Assembly: GCA_030248195.1 (NCBI GenBank)
Contig: JASAND010019932.1
Location: 1-64,000, forward strand
Source: Trissonchulus latispiculum
Lineage: Eukaryota; Nematoda; Enoplea; Enoplida; Ironidae
Direction of reading: 5' to 3'
Length of the DNA: 64,000 bases
Shown here: in pieces, positions 13,201 to 20,991 of the stretch
Layout: each line of letters opens with the position of its first letter
Position numbering within the stretch: position 1 is the stretch's first letter
The notes under the pieces: model-generated
What the model was told of the DNA's origin: nothing
Databases searched by the model: none
Seen by the model: the letters and a program-made list of their open reading frames with translations, nothing else
Made by a program: the position numbers and the translations under genes

Positions 13201-14712
13201 TACGTACGTAACATTACGTACTAACCGTGTTGCTTACTATAGCTGTCCAAAATTAAATTTGAAATTTGTAGTCCCATGCAGGTTTGATATGCTGAAATCA
13301 ACGATTATTGTACACTTCGTCTGTTATTATTATGATTATTATTATTATTATTGTGTTGCCCACCTTTCCAAAGGAAAAAAGGGCAACCATTTATACTGTC
13401 TGTTTATTCTTGTTGTTAGCACATGTTTGTACCCCCCTTTCAACTCGAGATTGGGAAGGGATACAGGGTGGTTCATACCTCATTTTGAAGAGCGTGAAAA
13501 GAAGGTGTGCATCTGTGAATTTCATCGCTCTACCCCCACCCAGTCGACCAGGGTAGGGAATTTAATTTTTTAAAATCGTAAGGGGGGACCAAGGCGATTC
13601 TCAAAATTGGTCAAAAACTTTTTGTCTCAGATTTGGTTGAAAAGTCGGTCCTAGGGTAATTCGGGGACGCAGATTCCAAATCTGCAATCGAAAGCTTTCT
13701 AGCTTTTGAGAATCTCGAGATATGGCCAAAAGTTACACTGTTGGAGTCCGCAAAAGTGAGCAAATTGCCCAGAGACACCTAATATCTGTATTTTTTGAAC
13801 TCGTTAGTCAAGTTTAGCTGGTGGGTTTGCTAGAACACGGTTTAGAATGGTATATCAAGAAACTTTTAGCGATATGTAGTTGAACATTGCCTATCCCAAC
13901 TGCCCTTTTATGGGCAACCATTTTCAGGCGAAGGTGTCAAAATGGTAAAAAATTTTTTGTCTCCGATTTGGTTGTAAAGTCGGTCGTAGGGTAACTCGGG
14001 GACGCAGATTCCAAATCTGCAAACGAAATTTTTCTATCGCTTTTGGATCTCGAGATATCGACTAAAGTTACACTGTTGGAGACCGCAAAAGTGAGCAAAC
14101 TGCTAAAAACGCCTATTATCAGTTATTTTTCGAACTCGGTGGTCCAGATAAGCTGGTGTATTTGCTAGAACACGGTTTAGAAGGATGTGTTAAGTAACTT
14201 CCAGCAATATTCAGTCGAAAATTCCTTATCCCAACTGCCCTTTTATGGGCAGCCATTTTAGAATAGGTGTCAAAAACGGTAAAAACGCTTTATCTCTAAT
14301 TTGGCTGAAAAGTTGGTTCTAGGATATCCCGGGATCTCAGATTCCAAATCTGTAATCAAAATTTAGTCAAAATATCACTTATCCCAACTGCCTTCTTAAG
14401 GGCAACCATTTGTATGAAGTAGTATATATTAACAAGGTATACTTGAAAAATCACTTATCCCAACTGCCTTCTTAAAGGCAACCATTTGTATGAAGTAGTG
14501 TTAACAAAGTGTAATATAAAAATCACTTATCCCAACTGCCCTTTTAAGGGCAACCATTTTAGGATAAAGGTGTCGTCATTATTGTATTCGAATAAAACCA
14601 ATCATATAACAGAAGAACCCATTTCTTGAACGAGAGGCTATCGAAGTCTTAGGAAATAAAGCTCTGACCCAAATGGAATTTGCAGGTGGGCAACACACTC
14701 TCGCAGTCGCTA

Positions 14713-14751
<39 letters not shown>

Positions 14752-17700
14752 TATTATTATTATTATTATTATGATTATGATTATCACATCTTCTTTTTGT
14801 GTGTTTTAGGAAAAATCGACCCGCGATTCGCAGCACCAGCACCACCAAAAGAAGCAGCGTCACCGTTCGGGTTCCGAGTCTGACTTGGGCGGTTCCGCCG
14901 CGTCCAGCTCTGCCCTGAGCGATTCTGACGAAGAGAATGATCGGAAACGGGCCAAAAGCTCTCTGAGTCGAGAATGGCAAGAGGTCCTGGCTGCCCTGGA
15001 CGATGAACCCGTCCTAGGCCTGTCCATGTATGATCGGGTCAAACGTCGGTCCAGCGCTCTGAAACCGGCGGATGAAAAGGGCGACCCCGGGCCAGGGCCC
15101 GGTCCGGATACGGGGCCGACCTCGGCTGGAACCCCCGCTCCTGCCAAGGAACGGGGCGGGGACAAGTTTTCGAAGCTGAAGGAATCTCGCAAGGAGCATC
15201 AATTGCACCACCAGTCGAAAGAAAAACCGAAACGGCGTCGAATTCAGGTGGATACCACCTCTTCCGAGGATGAGACTGAGAAGAAATCGTCGACGTCAGG
15301 GGTCGGGGTCGGCCCCCCTCCTCCCGACCCCCACCCCCACCCCCAGCCTCAGTCCAGTTCCGGGGGTGAGGATCGGAAATCGAGGCCGGACATTAAGTCG
15401 CCACCTCCATCAAGTTTGCCGTCCAAAAGACGAACCGTAGATGACATTTTTACGTCCGATTCTGAGCCAGAACAACAACAACAGCAACAGACGGGGACAA
15501 AAGTGGGACGGAAATTGGAACAGCAGCAGCCAGGGAAATTGGCGAAATCGAAATCCGGTTCGGGTGATGCGAAACGACGAAAACATTCGGAAAAACGTGG
15601 CGGCGGTGGCGGTTCGGCTGATTCTGGTGACGAGGAGGGAAGCAAGGTTACTAAACTGGTGAACGGAATGAAAAAGATGGGGTCGAAAAGTTCCCGGAAA
15701 AAGTTGGGCATTCGTCGAGGAAAATCGGCAACCGGAACCGGAACCGAACCGAAAGAAGGTGATGTGAAAAAGGAACCGGCGGGGGATGACACCACCCCCA
15801 CCCAACTGTCGGAAGATGGGACAAAGGAGAAATCGTCAAAATCGATGACTGCACCACGTCTACTGACCAAAGCGGCCATGAAAGCGGCCCCAGAAGACCA
15901 GGGCAAGACGGTAGCTAAGGGGCCGTCTCGAAAGAAACGGACGGCCACCGGCGGGGAAGCCTCCGAAACCCCCCGGTCACCGGAAGTGGCGAAATCGGCC
16001 AAATCAGATTCGGCAGGAGAGAAATCGGAGGACCCGACGACTGCGGCACCGGTCCCGGCGACGACGGAGCGACTGGAAAAGATTCCAACCGTGGACAATG
16101 CCATGGTTTCAGCGGATATTGTGGAGGCGCTGAAGCGCTCCGCGGCCGAAGACCCGCAGGAAGACGACAGTAGTATGATACTGATGGATCAGGTCCCGAT
16201 TGAGGTGTCGGTAGCGGAGGAGGTTGTGGTGTCCGGTGGGGGTGACCACCTGGTGGACCCAGAGGGTGATTTGGGAGAGGGGGTACGAGGCCTGAGCCCT
16301 CCCCCACCCCCAGAACCGGCTCCACCCCGTCTTGTGGACTGGTCTGTCCGAGTGGGCGAGGTCAAACCGTCTCTGAAGGTCGTAGCCAGCCAGAGTTCGG
16401 TGGAATTGTCCCAGAAGAAACCGACTCTAGAAGCGTCCTTTCAGACGGAAACGGAACTACTGGAAGAACCCGTAAACGCGCCGGAATCTCTGTCCCGGAA
16501 AAGCAGCCTGGCGGATCCTGTAGGTCCGGGCTATGTGGAAACGGACTACTCCCAGCTGCAGCAGGTGTCGGCAGTTGACCCGACCCAGTCCGCCGCGTCG
16601 AAATCGTCGTCGTCGTCGATGTTGTCCGACGAGGCCAGAATTGAGGATACGATTGCCAAGATTCGCCGGGATTCCGTTTCTCGGGAACAGCGGGCAACCG
16701 GAACCGGAACCGGTACTGGGAAAAGTCATGTGGACAAGGTCATCGATGATGTGGTTCATGGCTATGTGGAGATTGATCCTTCAGAGCTGATCCGCCTGTC
16801 CAAGGAAGCCCCCGCACCGGTAGCACTTCACGATGAGGGGGGCTCCGTAGGGGGCGTGCCCCAGCCTAGTACAGGGGTGGCAGCTGTCACTCAGAGTGCA
16901 GCACAACAGCGCCATCCAGTGGCGCCTACGGCTGAACGCGTTCAACAGGCTGCTGTAACCGCAACCTGTGCCGCCCCTGCAGTTAGTCATCATCATACGA
17001 GTACGCCTAGCAGTAGCGGCGTCGGCGGTGGTGGAGCCGTCAATGTCATTCATCCGGTGCCTATGGTGCCCTCCCTGCCCACACCCACCCCCTCAGCGCC
17101 ACATTCTGGAGGGGCTCTGCCCCCCTACTCCCAGGCGGCCTCTCAGACCCAGGCGAGTGAGTCAGCTGCCAGCTCGGCTGACTATCTGCGACAGCTGCGA
17201 GTTGAATCGAGTCGAGCCGCGGCCTTCCAGCTGGCGGCGAGCGCGGCTGCCTACTCCTCCAGTGGCCTGTTTGATTTCGGTGGAGGTATGTAAGACTTTT
17301 CCGGTGTTAATCTCTTGGCTGTAGTTTGGGGGCGATTACTTTTTGGATGTCTTTTTTGGACTTGGAAAGTGGTCTGAAAATGTGTAATGGTTTTCTACAT
17401 TGTGCTAACTGATTTGTCTGTAATGTCGATATCTTTTAGATTAGATAGATTAGAATAAACGTAATATATTGGGGGAGGGGGGTGACTGGAGAATATGTTC
17501 TAGTTCAATTACACATTTTGTAAAACAACAAGATGGGGAGAAAGGTTGGCATTGGCTATTGGCTGGGAATCGAGCCCACGGCCTTTGTGTTGAAAAGGCG
17601 GGGCGGCGGGCGGTCCACAGACACAGACATGTCTTGGTTTGCGTTTGACGCTTCTGCCTAGCTCAATTGACATGTCTTTTTTTGGTTTGTTTGTTTTAGG

Positions 17701-20700
17701 TTTAGCCAAAACCGTCAGCTCTGGACCATTGGATCCCTTTGGCGCCTCGGCTCTGGCCCCATCCGTTGCCGTCCCTGGAAATCCCTACTCTGGGGTGGGT
17801 GGCTCCGTCGTTGCGTCCTCCGGGGGAGCAGCCCTTCTGCGGCAAAGTCCCACACCCCTTACCCCGTCCCTGCCCCCTATCTCTACTGGGGGTCCTGGGG
17901 GCTCGGTTGGGGCGGCTGCTTTGGGTGCTGCCGCCCTCTATCCCTATCTGAGGGGGGCGGGTGGACCCCCGGGTCCAGATCCCACCGGGGGAGTGTTGGA
18001 TCCCCAGACAGCACGGACCCTCCTGTGGGTGTCCAATACCACCCCCGGAGCACCACCACATCCCTCTCATGCCTCGTCCTATCCCACCTCTCAACAGCTC
18101 TCTCATGCTTCCAAGACTCGACAGCCTGAGAATACGGCTTTTCAGGTAGGCAGAGGGGGTGGGTTGTTGGGGAGGTACAAATGGAAATACGGGAATGGAG
18201 GGCACAGATTTCTGGGGGGATTTTCCGAAAATGCTAAAAAATTGCTATTTTTTGCTGCTGAGCTAAAAATTATATGCTATTTTTAGCCTAATTTTAAGCT
18301 TAAAATAACTAAAAAAGGCCAAACACCCCGACGAAGCCCGAAAAATTTTTGAAAATTTATCCTCAAAACCTAATTTTTCTGTTGACTTTTGAAGTCTGGG
18401 GAGGATGGAAGATCCTAATCCTGGAGGGGGGGGCGACCCAAGTCTGGGATGAAACCGATTTCTGGGGAGCCCCTCCACCCCCCCCCTCCCCCCTGTAGGA
18501 AAAAGCCATGCAATTTAATGTCATTTGTTGGGGGTTTTTCTCGAAAACATAATATAACTGATCCACCGGGTGTCAGCAGTCTGCATATTATTGTGTCCTG
18601 CGAACATAAATTTTTGCCTAATTTGTCCTAACTAGTTGTACGGGTTGTATGTGTGAGGTGTCTGACACTTTATTCTTATTTAGATCCCCCCATCCAGTGG
18701 TGGTGGTGGTGGCGGTGGTCATCATCAGTCCTCCTCAGCCTTTGGTTCCTATCCTCCACCTGGCCCGCAGCCCACCTCAGTGGATGACGTCGGGTGCCGG
18801 CTGTCAGGAGGTGGGGCCGCCGCCGCACCCCCACAACCGCAACAGCACCACCTGCAGCACACCCCTTCCTCTGATGCTGTTACACAGCAACAGTTTAGAA
18901 ATATTGTTCAGGTATGTGCGCCCTCCAGATAAAGGGGGCTAGCTTTTTGGAACAGGGGGGGGGGGCGGGGGTTATCCCCCCCTTCCAGAAATCGGTCTCT
19001 CGCCCCACTGGGATTCGGTTTTTGGCCTACCCTCTCTACCACACAACCCGAAAGTGTAAACTGTAAACTAGGATGCTGAGAATAAAATATTTGAAAAACG
19101 TTTTCGTTTTTAGGTAATTTTTGGCAGTTTTAAGTTTAAATTTAAGTATAAAAGTGTTAAATTTTTCGCTCAATAGCAATTTTGTAAAACAGCAGGTTTT
19201 CAAGCACTTTTCAAGACGCCCCCAGACTTCCCTCAATTCCTCCCATATATTTTGCTTAAGAAAAAGCCAAACAGGTAGGGGTGGATGTGGGTAGTATAGT
19301 GATTGGGTTAAGTTTGTTCTGACAATTGCTTTGCATGATTTGGAAAATTTCGTCACTTTTCCTTGTGTAAACATTACACACAAATAAATCGGTAAAAGAA
19401 AGCTAAAGGTTAGTATTAATCTTTGGCAGATGTGACTCCAGAGTCCAGACAGACAGACAGACAGACAGACAGAACCCAGAACTTTTCAAAAATTCAGGGG
19501 GGGAAACAATTTTTTCCCGATTTTGAGGGTTACAGTTAACTGGGTTAACTAGCCCAGAAATTAGTTCATACTCAGTGAATTATGTAGTAAATAAAAATTT
19601 GCCTTTTTTTCTAGAAATATCCCATCATGTGGCAGGGTAATTTGGCGCTGAAGAATGACACAGCTCTGGTTCAGATGCACTTTGTGAGCGGCAATCGCCA
19701 ACTGCCCCTGGACTCTCTGCCCACTCAGTCGTCGGCCGCCGCCCCCCAGGCCCCCGCCCCCCAGCCAGACTCACCCCCAGATCCCATCCAGCCCCCCATT
19801 CTTCGCATCTCCCAACGGATGCGTCTGGAACCGCAACAGTTGGAGGGGGTGGCGCGACGAATTCAGGTACCCGATTCCCTGAATTTCTGATCTTTCTGAT
19901 CTTTCTGATCTATGCTTCGTTCGTTCTTCATCGAGAGATGGTTTACAGGATTGGCTCATTTTCTGGTCCACGGGAGCTGTTAAATTTGGGTCGTCATGTT
20001 TACGCACATGATTTCCCATGGGCGTCCGACAAATAAAGACTAGATAATAGGAACACTGCACACTGCATTGTAGGAAGGAAAAAGGTTTATTGTGAAAAAT
20101 TAGACTATGATTGTTAGTTTTTAATGTTTTTTATTTATATACCTGTTTTTTTTATTTGTTTATTTTTCAGCTGCCCTCAGAGCATGCCATCCTACTGGCC
20201 CTGCCCTGTGGTCGAGACCAGATGGACATCTACCAGCAGTCCGCCCAGCTACAGTCTGCCTTCATCAACTACCTGCAGCAGAAACAGGCCGCCGGCATAG
20301 TCAATGTGGTATCACCCTCCAATCAGGTGTGTTTTGCACATTTTTTATACAGTTAAGGAAGGTAGTAGTGAAAAATGCCTGCCCCCTGCAGCCGCTAACG
20401 CTGATTTCATAGTCCCAAGTAGACTCAAGCAGACGCGCGTCGACGCACGTATATAAGCGCCTACAGGCCTTCGTGAGCCTCAATTCGTTGCAATTGCCTT
20501 TTAAACGGCTAAAACGGCATCTGAGGCGTTTATGCACGTCGAGGCGCGTTACAAACTCTGCATTCGTGGCTATGAAGGCACCTAAAGGCAAAAGCGACCT
20601 CTCATAGTCCGAATGGCCATTAAAATGTAGTCAAATAAAAATTAAACCAATCAAAACGTGTACATACGTAATTTTGTTGTATGTCTACACTGGCACGGTA

Positions 20701-20991
20701 TGTTTGTCATGAATTCTAGTCATCTCAAAAAATGTCCATCCAAGTATGTTCATCCATCTTAAACCTTGTATAATACATTCACTATTTTATTTATTAGTTT
20801 TCAAATTTGTATATCCTTTCTCTATATTTTCTTTTTTCTTGTTGTTGTTTCAGCCCTCTCACGTGATCCACGTCTTTCCCCCCTGTCCCTTTGCCCAGCA
20901 AAGTCTGGGCGGATCCGCCCAGGATTTCTATCAGAGTGTTCAGGAACGGCAGACGCCCTATCTCTTTGTTATTGTGGCCACTGTCCAATAA
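954..20991 (+). CDS. spen: Split ends / SPEN (SHARP/MINT) homologue, 3' part of the gene, 15 exons
   Basis: Spen proteins are large nuclear RNA-binding transcriptional co-regulators. RRMs bind RNA and a C-terminal SPOC domain recruits SMRT/NCoR-type corepressors; known roles include Notch-target repression and, in mammals, Xist silencing. Fifteen in-frame exons give 3022 residues plus a stop: end of RRM2 (1-28), RRM3 (about 61-131), RRM4 (about 142-212), a disordered Ser/Gly/Pro/Gln-rich middle (about 330-2840) and SPOC (2842-3022). Telltale strings are LYIGNL, KAIRKMDGEYMGNNRLK, LGFGKS, IDFASRE, KYPIMWQG, LLALPCGRDQ and LQQKQAAGI. SPEN rather than its shorter paralogue RBM15 is indicated by the LALKNDT and QRMRLEPQQLEGVARRI blocks and by the length (human SPEN 3664 residues, fly Spen over 5000, as I recall). 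The 5' end with RRM1 is outside the window. Exon boundaries were chosen by frame and GT-AG consensus without transcript data. Confidence 0.95.
1389..1514 (+). CDS. spen: spen exon 2: core of RRM3
   Basis: Forty-two codons between TTTTATAG and GTATGA, phase 0 at both ends (residues 90-131). It encodes DVDIKNQ, the RNP1-like FAFVQFAD, and KAIRKMDGEYMGNNRLK, which is almost word for word the animal Spen RRM3 consensus. Confidence 0.95.
1515..1943 (+). other. spen intron 2
   Basis: A 429-bp intron from GTATGA to TGTGTAATTCTAG. I see no repeat or gene in it. Open frames on both strands here are unsupported. Confidence 0.85.
1944..2171 (+). CDS. spen: spen exon 3: RRM4
   Basis: Seventy-six codons, phase 0 (residues 132-207). 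LGFGKSLPSHVVWLDDL matches the Spen RRM3-RRM4 junction and RNP2 of RRM4. QALVYFESVEVAQKAVADMK is the RNP1 strand and second helix. The donor GTCCGT after CAG is weaker than the others. Confidence 0.95.
2397..2578 (+). CDS. spen: spen exon 4: end of RRM4 and linker
   Basis: It opens with IDFASRELQDLFLDRLE, the conserved final strand of RRM4 (V/I-DFA-R-E in Spen proteins), then a Gly/Pro-rich linker. The acceptor is TTTTTGTAG and the donor GTACGT; the exon ends two bases into a codon. Confidence 0.93.
2579..2984 (+). other. spen intron 4
   Basis: A 406-bp phase-2 intron running from GTACGT to TTATTTTCAG, with an A-rich middle. I recognise nothing in it. Confidence 0.85.
2985..3077 (+). CDS. spen: spen exon 5: charged linker
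   Basis: A 93-bp exon between TTATTTTCAG and GTAAGG, with 2/3-codon overhangs at both edges. It encodes an arginine/aspartate-rich segment (EIYEREQMLKDYANSGRDE) typical of the charged stretch that follows the Spen RRMs. Confidence 0.85.
3078..3545 (+). other. spen intron 5
   Basis: A 468-bp intron from GTAAGG to TTTTTGTTGTAG, T- and G-rich. No feature recognised. Confidence 0.85.
3546..3645 (+). CDS. spen: spen exon 6: Tyr/Asp-rich linker
   Basis: A 100-bp exon completing the split Arg codon and ending with CAG before GTGTGT. It encodes GGEDYPSSDFGDRGMDYDGY and a further short acidic/polar stretch. Frame continuity into exon 7 supports it. Confidence 0.85.
3646..5047 (+). other. spen intron 6, containing a foldback transposon
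   Basis: A 1402-bp phase-0 intron. About half is the palindromic element at 4175-4805. A C-rich tract lies near 4955-4975, ahead of the TTGGTCTATTGTAG acceptor. Open frames here belong to the transposon arms and are not exons. Confidence 0.85.
4168..4812. mobile_element. CAAGAGT-family foldback element with 7-bp target duplication (intron 6)
   Basis: The element proper is 4175-4805 (631 bp), flanked by GTCTGAC at 4168-4174 and 4806-4812. It is one long palindrome. Left-arm blocks (CAAGAGTAGATGATAGGAAG, the AGATGCTCGGAACATTAAGG block, a G9 run, CACGGTTAACACAGTTAACC, a TTATGTCAAAATTACGTG block) recur in reverse complement order on the right. Inside are C- and G-runs up to 14 nt and a second hairpin built on AACGTTGTTAAGCGTG. 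There is no coding capacity. A close relative lies at 63069-63695. It belongs to the superfamily also represented at 30199, 32525, 35695, 46904 and 56226. Confidence 0.85.
5048..5545 (+). CDS. spen: spen exon 7: Pro/Arg-rich to Ser-rich segment
   Basis: One hundred sixty-six codons, phase 0 (residues 333-498), between CTATTGTAG and GTAAGT. It has an SR-like basic patch (SSRRSRSRDEH) and a candidate nuclear signal AKRERR. A Ser/Gly/Asp-rich tail (SSSGEGSDSSSSGSSSGDSS) looks like a kinase-rich acidic-serine tract. It is predicted to be disordered. Confidence 0.9.
5546..5888 (+). other. spen intron 7
   Basis: A 343-bp intron, GTAAGT to TTAATTCTAG. Nothing recognised. Confidence 0.85.
5889..8537 (+). 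CDS. spen: spen exon 8: very long low-complexity central exon with a conserved Spen motif
   Basis: 883 codons without a stop, phase 0 (residues 499-1381), from GAGGATGAG after TTCTAG to TCG before GTAAAT. Features in order: a coiled-coil-like LREKQQLLQMLEQLDDDDD; Gly/Ser tracts; a basic patch FRKRRRPAIKMLNDDG; polyGln encoded by mixed CAG/CAA near 7043-7077; Thr and Ser runs from ACA and AGT codons near 7140-7230; SLEERIKALDEKFNVLEKAV, a probable helix; and KSTIFDQDIQRLAGIE at 8172-8219, which I recognise as the Spen-specific SIFEQDSKRLQHLE-type motif. Its length and frame retention despite many GC-rich repeats show it is under coding constraint. Long open frames on the opposite strand here are composition shadows. 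Confidence 0.92.
8538..9095 (+). other. spen intron 8
   Basis: A 558-bp phase-0 intron, GTAAAT to TACTTTTTAG. CACGTT recurs a few times near 8700-8760. Nothing else noted. Confidence 0.85.
9096..10325 (+). CDS. spen: spen exon 9: Pro-rich then Lys-rich segment
   Basis: 410 codons, phase 0 (residues 1382-1791). The first part is Pro/Gly/Ser-rich, with GILKK and a run of ten prolines near 9647-9676. The last ~90 residues are strongly Lys/Glu-rich (KKTDSAEKNSEKPEKSEKKE), like other nuclear Spen linkers. The donor GTGACC after GAG at 10325 was chosen because it is phase 0, matching exon 10. Without splicing the frame would stop at 10338-10340 after four more codons. Confidence 0.88.
10360..10503. 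mobile_element. Short near-perfect hairpin (MITE-like) 34 bp inside intron 9
   Basis: Arms of about 62 nt (starting GAGAATAGGAAAATAATC and ending GATTATTTTCCTATTCTC) flank a ~17-nt loop with only a couple of mismatches. The string ACTTTGAGTGACTTGA occurs just before it (about 10347) and again near 10570, a direct repeat bracketing ~200 bp that could reflect the insertion event. Family unknown. Confidence 0.7.
10798..10850. repeat. GCGCAGA short tandem/palindromic cluster
   Basis: GCGCAG recurs five times in about 50 bp (CTGCGCAGAAGCTGCGCAG and following), so the stretch can fold into several alternative hairpins. Confidence 0.7.
11390..11830. repeat. 163-bp tandem repeat, about 2.5 copies
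   Basis: GCTGGTTCCACTTTGCCGTC starts at 11461 and 11624, with a diverged third start at 11787: an exact 163-bp period. Because 163 is not a multiple of three, the open frames across it change frame at each unit, which argues against protein coding. Confidence 0.9.
11840..12310. repeat. 147-bp tandem repeat, about 3 copies
   Basis: TCAAAAGTGG starts at 11854, 12001 and 12148, with a diverged fourth near 12296. Each unit carries TTTGGTACCAAATGAAAGCC and a GGGGTGGGG tract. No coding potential. Confidence 0.9.
12392..13176. mobile_element. Foldback element with ~190-bp arms (CAAGAACC ends)
   Basis: The left arm runs from CAAGAACCAAAAATGCTCC to the CTCATATTGG block near 12570. Its reverse complement runs from about 13000 to GCATTTTTGGTTCTTG at 13176. 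The ~420-bp spacer is unique. ACTCATATG words recur in both arms. No convincing target duplication is seen and no coding capacity. Confidence 0.75.
13590..14360. repeat. ~334-bp tandem repeat, about 2.3 copies
   Basis: The block with ATTTGGTTGAAAAGTCGGTC, GGGGACGCAGATTCCAAATC, CTAGAACACGGTTTAGAA and TATCCCAACTGCCCTTTTA repeats at about 13631, 13966 and 14300. Sequence divergence of roughly 10-15% indicates an old array. Confidence 0.85.
14378..14570. repeat. ~75-bp tandem repeat, 3 copies
   Basis: CACTTATCCCAACTGCC, then TTAARGGCAACCATTT, starts near 14376, 14452 and 14524. It is the tail segment of the 334-bp unit amplified on its own. Confidence 0.85.
14716..14775. repeat. (ATT)n microsatellite upstream of exon 10 acceptor
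   Basis: A nearly pure TTA/ATT run ends about 35 bp before the splice acceptor. Another ATT run is at 13326-13352. Confidence 0.9.
14810..17285 (+). CDS. spen: spen exon 10: long charged/disordered exon with MYDRVKRRS
   Basis: 2476 bp, phase 0 in and phase 1 out (donor GTATGT); with exon 11 it covers residues 1792-2765. It begins His/Gln/Lys-rich, then an acidic-basic stretch and LGLSMYDRVKRRSSALK near residue 1864, a segment I associate from memory with Spen proteins. Many short Lys/Ser/Glu motifs follow. Two related motifs, GYVETDYSQL (16529-16558) and GYVEIDPSEL (16760-16789), suggest a duplicated linear motif. The end is Ala/His/Pro-rich. The ATG at 14885 is internal, because coding sequence continues upstream in frame to the acceptor at 14809. 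Confidence 0.9.
17286..17699 (+). other. spen intron 10
   Basis: A 414-bp phase-1 intron, GTATGT to TTTGTTTTAG. Its middle (about 17540-17630) resembles part of a tRNA-derived repeat on the minus strand; see the separate entry. Confidence 0.8.
17540..17630 (-). repeat. Possible tRNA-derived (SINE-like) fragment
   Basis: On the minus strand GGGCTCGATTCCC resembles a Pol III B box or T arm. The rest, including the expected A box, does not fold convincingly as a tRNA. A GC-rich insert (GCCCGCCGCCCCGCC) interrupts it. Confidence 0.3.
17700..18145 (+). CDS. spen: spen exon 11: Gly/Pro/Ala-rich
   Basis: 446 bp; the first two bases complete a Gly codon with exon 10. It encodes LAKTVSSGPLDPFGAS and low-complexity Gly/Ser/Pro sequence, ending NTAFQ before GTAGGC. 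Phase matching on both sides supports it. Confidence 0.88.
18146..18683 (+). other. spen intron 11
   Basis: A 538-bp intron. The stretch about 18290-18370, with CCGACGAAGCCCGAAAAATT, resembles the repeat copy at 33505-33915. G- and C-runs lie at about 18425 and 18475. Acceptor CTTATTTAG. Confidence 0.75.
18684..18911 (+). CDS. spen: spen exon 12: Gly/His/Gln-rich linker before SPOC
   Basis: Seventy-six codons, phase 0 (residues 2766-2841), ending FRNIVQ. Human SPEN has a similar VQLLK just before KYPIVWQG, which supports the join to exon 13. Confidence 0.9.
18912..19614 (+). other. spen intron 12
   Basis: A 703-bp intron with a G-run at 18955-18970 and an (AGAC)n microsatellite at 19448-19472. 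Acceptor is TTTTTTTCTAG. No coding signal. Confidence 0.85.
19448..19472. repeat. (AGAC)n microsatellite
   Basis: Six tandem AGAC tetramers. Confidence 0.9.
19615..19866 (+). CDS. spen: spen exon 13: SPOC domain, first part
   Basis: Eighty-four codons (residues 2842-2925). KYPIMWQGNLALKNDTALVQ and RISQRMRLEPQQLEGVARRI match the human SPEN SPOC almost residue for residue. The Lys of LALKNDT and the Arg pair of QRMRL correspond to the basic patch known from SHARP structures to bind the phosphorylated SMRT/NCoR tail. A Pro/Ala insert (about 25 residues) lies in the loop between them. Confidence 0.97.
20171..20326 (+). CDS. spen: spen exon 14: SPOC domain, middle
   Basis: Fifty-two codons (residues 2926-2977) with HAILLALPCGRDQMDIY and AFINYLQQKQAAGIVNV. 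The Tyr of INYLQ aligns with the corepressor-contacting Tyr of human SPOC. The acceptor is TATTTTTCAG and the donor GTGTGT. Confidence 0.97.
20327..20853 (+). other. spen intron 14 with a MITE
   Basis: A 527-bp intron carrying a short transposon-like element (20399-20583). The acceptor is TTGTTGTTGTTTCAG. Confidence 0.85.
20399..20583. mobile_element. MITE of the AAGGTGCNTTCATAG family (copy 1)
   Basis: It shares with 52254-52419 the block CGTGAGC-TCAATTCGTT and the string AAACGGCTAAAACGGCAT, GACGCGCGTCGACGC words, and the terminal GCTATGAAGGCACCT. The left end is degenerate (GATTTCATAGTCCC). No coding capacity. Confidence 0.75.
20854..20991 (+). CDS. spen: spen exon 15: end of SPOC domain and stop codon
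   Basis: Forty-five codons plus TAA at 20989-20991 (residues 2978-3022). It encodes HVIHVFPPCPFAQQSL and ends YLFVIVATVQ, matching the human SPEN C terminus, which also stops right after the last SPOC strand. Confidence 0.97.
   Translation, partial: PSHVIHVFPPCPFAQQSLGGSAQDFYQSVQERQTPYLFVIVATVQ

Larger units (their letters stand above)
10326..14809 (+). other. spen intron 9, repeat-filled
   Basis: The largest visible intron (4484 bp). In order it contains a near-perfect hairpin (10360-10503), a GCGCAGA cluster (10798-10850), a 163-bp tandem array (11390-11830), a 147-bp tandem array (11840-12310), a long foldback (12392-13176), a ~334-bp tandem array (13590-14360), a ~75-bp array (14378-14570) and an ATT microsatellite directly before the acceptor TTTTTGTGTGTTTTAG. 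Confidence 0.85.

Noticed and set aside
954..20991. Identification as RBM15/RBM15B (the shorter Spen-family paralogue)
   Set aside because: The ~3000-residue size, RRM3/4 strings (MDGEYMGNNRLKLGFGKS) and SPOC strings (LALKNDT, QLEGVARR) match SPEN, not RBM15.
19615..20991. SPOC exons as a separate short gene starting at the ATG near 19627
   Set aside because: Exons 12 to 13 join in frame with a conserved VQ-KYP junction, and no promoter or start context separates them.
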